This document shows positions 58,647 through 64,000 of a stretch of 64,000 bases of DNA, in pieces. Origin of the DNA: Alcanivoracaceae bacterium. Its GTDB lineage: Bacteria; Pseudomonadota; Gammaproteobacteria; Pseudomonadales; Alcanivoracaceae. Under the pieces are notes generated by a model, which saw only the letters and a program-made list of their open reading frames with translations, made no database searches and was not told the origin of the DNA. Within the stretch, counting starts at the first letter, position 1, and each line of letters opens with the position of its first letter. Made by a program: the position numbers and the translations under genes. The stretch spans positions 1 to 64,000 of the forward strand of contig PAJO01000054.1 of the NCBI GenBank assembly GCA_002706085.1, written 5' to 3'.

Positions 58647-59480
58647 ATGGGTTCTAGATTGCTGTATATGTTGCCGGCGCTGGTTGTGGCGCTGGTGGCA
58701 CTGATTCTTGCCTTCGCGGGTCTAAGCCGTGACCCTGCTCCCGCATTGAACGTGGAGCAGCAGAGCGAGGGGGATGCCCAGCCGCAGGCCCCGGCCTATC
58801 GGTATTGGGTTGTGACCGAAAGCCTCAACGTGGGCGATACCCTGGAAGAGGATTCTCTGGCCGTGGTCTCCTCGCCTGCCCCTATCGCCAACGTACTCAA
58901 CGCCGATGAAAAAGTGGTCGGCAAGCCGTTGCTTCAATATGCCCGTCCGGGCGAACTGTTATCGCGCAATCATCTTGAGCCTGGTGGCACGCTGCCAGGC
59001 AATGTGCCCGCCGGATTCCGTGCCGTGGCCGTGGCCGTGGATGATGTGGTGATGGCCGGTGGGCTGCTGCAACCCGGCGATCTGGTCGATGTAGTGGTCG
59101 CATTCCGCAAGGGCATGGAGCGGGATAACCCCGCGGCCATGATCCTGCTTAATCATGTTCAGGTGCTGGCGGTAAAAGGGGCCATGGGGGTGGCGGATTC
59201 CGACGCTGCCCGGGAAGCCCAGCGCCGCAATAATACCGTGGTGCTGGCAGTGCCTGGGGACAAGGTGCCTTCACTGTTGCTGGCGGCGGAAGAAGGGGTG
59301 TTGAGACTGGCGGTGGTGGCCAGTGAAGACAAAGCTGTGGCAGACGTTTCAAAGACCGGCAAGCCGGTCTACTTCCGGGATCTGTTCCCGGCGGGCAAGA
59401 AGCCAGCGCCAAAGGCGGCACCGGGGCAACGGGTGGAAGTCTACGAAGGATCGGATTCAAGGAGCACCTATGTACGTTAG
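58647..59480 (+). CDS. cpaB: Flp pilus assembly protein RcpC/CpaB
   Basis: 277 aa, one N-terminal TM helix (MLPALVVALVALILAFAGL) and a SAF domain (WVVTESLNVGDTLEEDSLAVV), then the RcpC/CpaB domain (GFRAVAVAVDDVVMAGGLLQ-PGDLVDVVV). Periplasmic partner of the outer-membrane secretin encoded next. Overlaps cpaC by 11 bp. Confidence 0.92.
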   Translation: MGSRLLYMLPALVVALVALILAFAGLSRDPAPALNVEQQSEGDAQPQAPAYRYWVVTESLNVGDTLEEDSLAVVSSPAPIANVLNADEKVVGKPLLQYARPGELLSRNHLEPGGTLPGNVPAGFRAVAVAVDDVVMAGGLLQPGDLVDVVVAFRKGMERDNPAAMILLNHVQVLAVKGAMGVADSDAAREAQRRNNTVVLAVPGDKVPSLLLAAEEGVLRLAVVASEDKAVADVSKTGKPVYFRDLFPAGKKPAPKAAPGQRVEVYEGSDSRSTYVR

Positions 59481-60630
59481 AGCATGGAGTCGCGCGCTGG
59501 TGCTACTGCTGGCGGGTTGTGTGAGTATGGCGGGCTGGGCGGAAAGTTTCAGCGGGTCTATGCGGGTGGCGCCGGGAGACCAGAAAGTCCTCACGTTCCC
59601 TGCGGCGGTGGCGAAGGTGGCCACGTCTGACCCGGCGGTAGCCGCGCTGACGGTGACTGGTAGCCAGGAATTGTTGCTGACGGCCAAGGACGAAGGCTCT
59701 GCCGTGTTGTCGATATGGCTGCGCGGCGAAAGCAAGCCGTTGCGTAGCACCGTGGTGGTGGCAACGACGCTGGGTTCATCGTTGCCCTTTGGGACGCAGG
59801 TCCAGACCGATATTCGTGTGCTGGAGGTCAGTCGCTCTGAGTTGAACCAGATGGGGATCAGCTACAGCAATGTCTGGGACGGCGGCGCCTCCGGTGCCGG
59901 CATTGCCGTGCCGGGGACCGGGTTCCAGGCGCCGGGAGCTGCGCCAGTACCGCTCAACTCGGAAGGCTTCAACCTGTTCAAGTTTGGTTCCAACTCTGTG
60001 GTGGCCATTAATGCGTTGGAAGCCGGCGGTTTTGCCTACACCCTGGCAGAGCCCTCACTCACCAGCTTGTCAGGCCAGAGCGCCAGCTTTCTTTCTGGCG
60101 GGGAATTCCCGGTGCCGACGCGCAGTACCACTGATGGTGTGCAAATCGAATTCAAGGAATTTGGTATCGGCCTGAGCCTGACGCCAACCGTGATTGATGA
60201 GTCGCAAATTATCCTCAAAGTGGCGCCGGAAGTGTCCGAGCTGGATTTTTCCGCCGGGGTGGAAACGGGCGGGGTTGCGGTGCCGGGTCTGAGGGTGCGA
60301 CGGGCAGAAACCACGGTATCGCTGGCGCCGGGAGAAACGTTCATTATCAGCGGCCTGGTCAGTCGCAACACCATCAACAACAGCGACCGGCTGCCGGGGA
60401 TTGGTAACATCCCGTTGCTGGGCGCGTTCTTCCGCTCCTCCCGTATCGAGAAAAATGACAAGGAGCTGGTTATGGTGGTGACGCCACACCTGGTGACACC
60501 GCAGAACAGCACCGAGCCGCCGGTTACCTTGCCGGGTGCGGGCTATCACAACAGCAGCATGGGGTGGCTGGACATGGCCACAGAAAGTCGCCGCGGGTCG
60601 CAACCGATCCGTCATGGTCTGAGCTGGTGA
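59470..60630 (+). CDS. cpaC: Tad secretin RcpA/CpaC
   Basis: 386 aa from ATG 59470 (GGAG at 59461). Signal peptide to about AGWA; N-terminal domain (FSGSMRVAPGDQKVLTFPAA, a BON-like pilus-secretin part); secretin core: TDIRVLEVSRSELNQMGISY, then SGGEFPVPT and the C-terminal LPGIGNIPLLGAFFRS and ELVMVVTPHLV. Forms the outer-membrane pore for the Flp pilus. A little short for the family but complete. Confidence 0.92.
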   Translation: MYVRAWSRALVLLLAGCVSMAGWAESFSGSMRVAPGDQKVLTFPAAVAKVATSDPAVAALTVTGSQELLLTAKDEGSAVLSIWLRGESKPLRSTVVVATTLGSSLPFGTQVQTDIRVLEVSRSELNQMGISYSNVWDGGASGAGIAVPGTGFQAPGAAPVPLNSEGFNLFKFGSNSVVAINALEAGGFAYTLAEPSLTSLSGQSASFLSGGEFPVPTRSTTDGVQIEFKEFGIGLSLTPTVIDESQIILKVAPEVSELDFSAGVETGGVAVPGLRVRRAETTVSLAPGETFIISGLVSRNTINNSDRLPGIGNIPLLGAFFRSSRIEKNDKELVMVVTPHLVTPQNSTEPPVTLPGAGYHNSSMGWLDMATESRRGSQPIRHGLSW

Positions 60631-60634
60631 TGCC

Positions 60635-61825
60635 ATGAGTGACCACGACATTGTTCTTTCGGTGGTGGACGACACGGGCCTGGAGACCTGGCTCGAGCGG
60701 GTGGTGGAAGAACCGTTCCGTCTGGAGCAGGTGAGCCGGACAGACCTGACGCGTGTCTTGCGGTTATTGGAAGCGACCACGGCCCATGTGGTGATGGTGG
60801 AAATTTCCGAAGCCGATATGGATCAGTCTCTGGCCATCATTACTGCCCTGACCAGCGCCCGCCCCTGGGTGACCGTGATTACGGTGTGCTCCCGTGCGAA
60901 TCAGGAGCTGCTGCTACAGTCCATGCGTGCGGGTGCCCGGGACTGTTTTGTGGCGGGCAGTGATGCGTCTGACGTGCGCGAACGCTTGCGGCGGCACCAG
61001 TTGCTGCGGGTCGGTCATTACGATGATCAGGTACGCGCGGCCAACAGCAACCTGGTACTGGTGGCCTCTGCCAGTGATACCGTGGATACCCGGTTTCTGG
61101 CGCAGAATGTGGCGCTGGGCCTCAATCGTCTGTTCCCCGAACAGCGGTGCCTCGCCATCGATACCCAGCCCAGCGGGCGCAGTCTCTTTTATCTGGATGT
61201 CCACAACGAATACACCCTGGAAAACCTGCTCGCCAGCCCGGAAACCCTGGACGAAACCCTGATTGGGACCGCACTGGAAGAATACCGCCCTGGGCTGCGT
61301 TTGCTGGCGGGCGGGTTGCGCCGGGATGAGCTGGAAGGGGATCGCAGTGCAGACCTCTTCATTGCCCTGAATCACTTGATGCAGATGTTTGATCGCATTG
61401 TCATCAATGTCGGCACGTTGCAGAGCCGCCACTGGGTGCGTGCACTCGGGATTCATGCCCGCCACCTTTTGATTGCCATGCACCCGCTGGTGGATCAGGC
61501 CCATGTGGTGCGCAGTCTGGGTAGCGAGTGGCGCGCGCATCTGGGCAAGGATAGCCAGGTCAGCCTGGTAGTGGATGGTCTGGATACCCGTGTACCGCCG
61601 TCACTGGATGAACTGTCCGAGACGGCGGGGATGCCCGTTCTGGCGGGGTTGCCCATGGATTGGCGCCACCGGTTGCTGGCCATGAACACCGGCCTGCCGG
61701 TACAGGAGCAGGCGCCGCGTAGTCGTTATGCCCGTTCCCTGCAGGCATTGGTGGGCAAACTGGAGCTGGGCCAGGGTGACGTGGCCGAGCAAAGCTGGTG
61801 GCAGCGTTTGCGCAGCAAGGGTTAG
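60635..61825 (+). CDS. tadZ: TadZ/CpaE pilus-localising ATPase-like protein
   Basis: 396 aa. N-terminal receiver-like domain (about 5-120) and a MinD/ParA-like domain from 130. The place of the deviant Walker A reads LVLVASASDTVDTRFLAQ, with no KGGxGKT lysines, so ATP hydrolysis is doubtful. CpaE/TadZ directs the pilus machine to a cell pole. ATG 60635 is 4 bp after the cpaC stop. Confidence 0.88.
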   Translation: MSDHDIVLSVVDDTGLETWLERVVEEPFRLEQVSRTDLTRVLRLLEATTAHVVMVEISEADMDQSLAIITALTSARPWVTVITVCSRANQELLLQSMRAGARDCFVAGSDASDVRERLRRHQLLRVGHYDDQVRAANSNLVLVASASDTVDTRFLAQNVALGLNRLFPEQRCLAIDTQPSGRSLFYLDVHNEYTLENLLASPETLDETLIGTALEEYRPGLRLLAGGLRRDELEGDRSADLFIALNHLMQMFDRIVINVGTLQSRHWVRALGIHARHLLIAMHPLVDQAHVVRSLGSEWRAHLGKDSQVSLVVDGLDTRVPPSLDELSETAGMPVLAGLPMDWRHRLLAMNTGLPVQEQAPRSRYARSLQALVGKLELGQGDVAEQSWWQRLRSKG

Positions 61826-61852
61826 CCGCGCAAGAGATAACAGGAGCCGGAT

Positions 61853-63013
61853 GTGGCTGGGCGGATAGACGCAGAATACCAACAGCTCAAGGACCGTACC
61901 CATCGCTGGGTGGTGGAGCGCCTCGACGAAGAAGGTGTCGAAGTGAGCCAGGCCAACAGCGATGTGCTGGTGGAATTTGTGCGTAATGCGGTTGGCCAGC
62001 ACATCGCCCTGAACCGGGTGCCACTGTCGACCCAGGACCTGAACCAGTTATCGCGGGACACGCTGGACGAAGTGATGGGCTTTGGCCCGCTGGAACCGTT
62101 ACTGGCCGACCCCAAGGTGAACGACATCCTGGTGAATGGCCCCGATAGCGTGTTTATCGAGGTGGCGGGGGTTCTGCAGAAGGCGCCGGTGAGGTTCATC
62201 AATGATGATCATGTGATCCGGGTGATTCGCCGCATGCTGGCCCCGTTGGGGCGGCGGTTGGATGAGTCCAGCCCGATGGTAGATGCGCGTCTGCCGGATG
62301 GGTCGCGGGTCAACGCCATCATCCCGCCGCTGGCCCTTGATGGGCCCAGTATCAGTGTTCGTAAATTCACCCGAAATCATTTAAGTGCCGAGGCATTGAT
62401 CGAAAGTGGCTCACTGACCCAGGCCTGTCTCGATACCCTGATCAAGGCGGTGGAATCGCGGCGCAATATCATCGTCAGTGGTGGTACCGGTACCGGCAAG
62501 ACCACCATGTTAAACCTGATCAGTCAGCACATTCCCCGTGAAGAGCGGATTCTGACCATCGAGGATTCCGCTGAGCTGGTACTGCACCATCCCCATGTGG
62601 TGCGTCTGGAAACCCGCCCAGCCAACACCGAAGGCAAGGGGCGTATCAGTGCCCGTGAGTTGGTCGTCAATGCACTACGGATGCGCCCGGACCGGATTAT
62701 TCTGGGTGAGGTGCGTTCCAGCGAAATCATTGAACTCTTGCAGGCCATGAACACCGGCCACGAAGGCTCCATGAGTACGATCCACTCCAACAGTACCCGT
62801 GATGCCCTGGTGAGGATCGAAACCCTGCTGGCGGTGAGTGGCTATGACGCCAGCGAGCAGGCCATTTCACGGCTGATCGGCTCAGCACTGGATGTGATCA
62901 TCCAGTTGCAGCGATTGCCTGATGGCCGACGGCGGGTCAGTGAAGTGGTTGCCCTCACCCCTACCGAACAGGATCCCTATCATCTGGATTACCTGTACCG
63001 GAGCGAGCCATGA
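61853..63013 (+). CDS. tadA: Tad secretion ATPase TadA/CpaF
   Basis: 386 aa hexameric pilus ATPase; GTG start at 61853. Walker A SGGTGTGKTTMLN (about 208-220), Asp box LTIEDSAEL, Walker B MRPDRIILGEVR and His box GHEGSMSTIHSN. Drives assembly and perhaps retraction. Overlaps tadB by 4 bp. Confidence 0.95.
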   Translation: MAGRIDAEYQQLKDRTHRWVVERLDEEGVEVSQANSDVLVEFVRNAVGQHIALNRVPLSTQDLNQLSRDTLDEVMGFGPLEPLLADPKVNDILVNGPDSVFIEVAGVLQKAPVRFINDDHVIRVIRRMLAPLGRRLDESSPMVDARLPDGSRVNAIIPPLALDGPSISVRKFTRNHLSAEALIESGSLTQACLDTLIKAVESRRNIIVSGGTGTGKTTMLNLISQHIPREERILTIEDSAELVLHHPHVVRLETRPANTEGKGRISARELVVNALRMRPDRIILGEVRSSEIIELLQAMNTGHEGSMSTIHSNSTRDALVRIETLLAVSGYDASEQAISRLIGSALDVIIQLQRLPDGRRRVSEVVALTPTEQDPYHLDYLYRSEP

Positions 63014-63930
63014 GTGCGGTGCAGCTGCTCGGCATGGCGCAGACACTCGGCATTATTGCCGTGCTGACAGTGCTGGTGCAGTTGCTGTGGTTTCGTCGTC
63101 GACAAAGCCACGTATTGAAAAGCCGGATTCGTCAGCGACTCGAGCAGCGATCGGAGCTGGCATCCGAAGCCTTGCCGGGACGTGTGGCCGCGGGGCCGTT
63201 GGAGCGGTTTCTGCTGCGCGCGGATATCCAGTTGGGGCGCGGTCAGTTGGGCGGGCTGGCAGTACTGGTGTTTTTTATTCTGGTGATGGTCATCGTGAGC
63301 TCCGGTTGGATTCCGGCCATTTCCGTGTTTGCCCTGATGTTGGCCAGTGCCTGGCTGTATTGGCGTTATCGATTTCAACAGCAGCGTCGCATGATCTTTG
63401 AATCTTTACCGGGGATCATGGATTCGGTGCTGCGTTACATGGATGCCGGCCGCTCATTGGAAGCGTCGCTGCAGGAAGCCTTTCACGATGCTCCACCGGT
63501 TTTTGCGCCGCTCACGTTTCGGCTGCGCAGTGCCATTGAATCCGGGCGTGACTTTACGGGCCTGTTTGATGAGTTCGCCCGGCTCTATCAGGTTGCCTCT
63601 CTGGTATTGGTATCGATTGCCTTGCGTACATCGGCCCGTTTTGGCTCGTCGGTTCGACCGGTATTGCAACAGGTGGCCAATTCACTGCGTTCCCAGCAGG
63701 AGTTACGGCGGGAGTTTTTGGCATCCACCGCAGAAACGCGCTTTACCGCTGGGGCCTTTACCCTCCTGCCTCTCGGCATGGCGGTCTACATGATGCTGAT
63801 CAACGAGAAATATGCGGAGGTCCTGCTGGATACCGCGACCGGTCACAACATGTTGATGATTGCCGGCGTGCTGCAGACGTTGGGGGTCATCGTGATCTGG
63901 CGGATGGTGCAGGGGGTGGGCCGTGAATAA
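63010..63930 (+). CDS. tadB: Tad inner membrane platform protein TadB
   Basis: 306 aa. N-terminal TM, two helices at about 75-120 (AVLVFFILVMVIVSSGWI, ISVFALMLASAWLYW), T2SSF domain (LPGIMDSVLRYMDAGRSLEA ... FARLYQVASLVLVSIALRTS) and two C-terminal helices. Overlaps tadA (ATGA) and is overlapped by tadC. Confidence 0.93.
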   Translation: MSAVQLLGMAQTLGIIAVLTVLVQLLWFRRRQSHVLKSRIRQRLEQRSELASEALPGRVAAGPLERFLLRADIQLGRGQLGGLAVLVFFILVMVIVSSGWIPAISVFALMLASAWLYWRYRFQQQRRMIFESLPGIMDSVLRYMDAGRSLEASLQEAFHDAPPVFAPLTFRLRSAIESGRDFTGLFDEFARLYQVASLVLVSIALRTSARFGSSVRPVLQQVANSLRSQQELRREFLASTAETRFTAGAFTLLPLGMAVYMMLINEKYAEVLLDTATGHNMLMIAGVLQTLGVIVIWRMVQGVGRE

Positions 63931-64000
63931 TGCCTTGCTGGTGATGGCCCTGTTGTTGTCTCTGCTGTCGTTGTGGCTGCTGGTCAAGGCGCATCATTGG
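63923..64000 (+). CDS. tadC: Tad inner membrane protein TadC (partial, first 26 codons)
   Basis: GTG at 63923 overlaps the tadB stop; MNNALLVMALLLSLLSLWLL is a membrane helix and the frame stays open to the right edge. Position after tadB and the hydrophobic start fit TadC; the rest is outside the window. Confidence 0.7.
   Translation, partial: MNNALLVMALLLSLLSLWLLVKAHHW

Overview
The window is a GC-rich chromosomal segment of a gammaproteobacterium. Gene content and order (trkA-rsmB-fmt-def-LysM-dprA-tsaC-hemF-aroE; oxyR-recG; ridA-spoT-rpoZ-gmk; slmA-argB-algC-dut-coaBC-radC-rpmB-rpmG) are the Pseudomonas / Oceanospirillales pattern. An Alcanivorax-like marine bacterium is my best guess, from family resemblance only. 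Coding density is high. No tRNA, rRNA, CRISPR array, prophage or classical IS was found.

Layout. 1-8.7 kb: housekeeping genes. trkA (cut by the window edge), rsmB, fmt and def are on the minus strand; a LysM protein, dprA, tsaC, hemF, aroE and a small channel-like protein are on the plus strand. 8.7-13.6 kb: LpxR-type outer-membrane protein, gamma-carbonic anhydrase, oligopeptidase A with a small membrane ORF in front, a zinc-ribbon protein and a phosphatase-like protein. 13.8-18.9 kb: accessory catabolic unit (Tat-exported GMC oxidoreductase, exported CocE-type hydrolase, divergent AraC regulator). 19.1-22.2 kb: fpr with divergent finR-like LysR regulator, M23 peptidase, cobS. 22.5-29.2 kb: lipoproteins, stress-type small proteins, a truncated NmrA gene, an outer-membrane barrel, a TraB/TIKI-like membrane protein and a solute-binding lipoprotein. 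29.4-41.7 kb: recG, oxyR, purE, purK, ridA, spoT, rpoZ and gmk with many repeats between them. 41.8-48.3 kb: a DUF2236 gene broken by one amber codon, an aspartoacylase-like gene, and a four-gene sigma factor / membrane protein / vWA lipoprotein / exported protein operon. 48.4-57.5 kb: slmA, argB, membrane-anchored algC, dut, coaBC, a PilJ-N protein, radC, rpmB, rpmG. 57.9-64 kb: start of a Tad/Flp pilus locus (flp, pseudopilin, cpaB, cpaC, tadZ, tadA, tadB, tadC cut by the right edge), with a perfect CRP/Vfr-type palindrome about 220 bp upstream of flp.

Repeats are the most distinctive feature. (1) REP palindromes of two sequence classes beginning GTGGGAG or GTAGGAG, often in inverted pairs, with a REP-associated tyrosine transposase (RAYT) between ridA and spoT. 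(2) A second RAYT between radC and rpmB with its own, different REP pair. (3) A dispersed family of intergenic elements whose arms are degenerate tandem 7-mers (for example NNAAGCT), usually arranged as inverted arms with a CG-rich motif at the inner edge. I do not recognise this family; it is the best candidate here for something undescribed.
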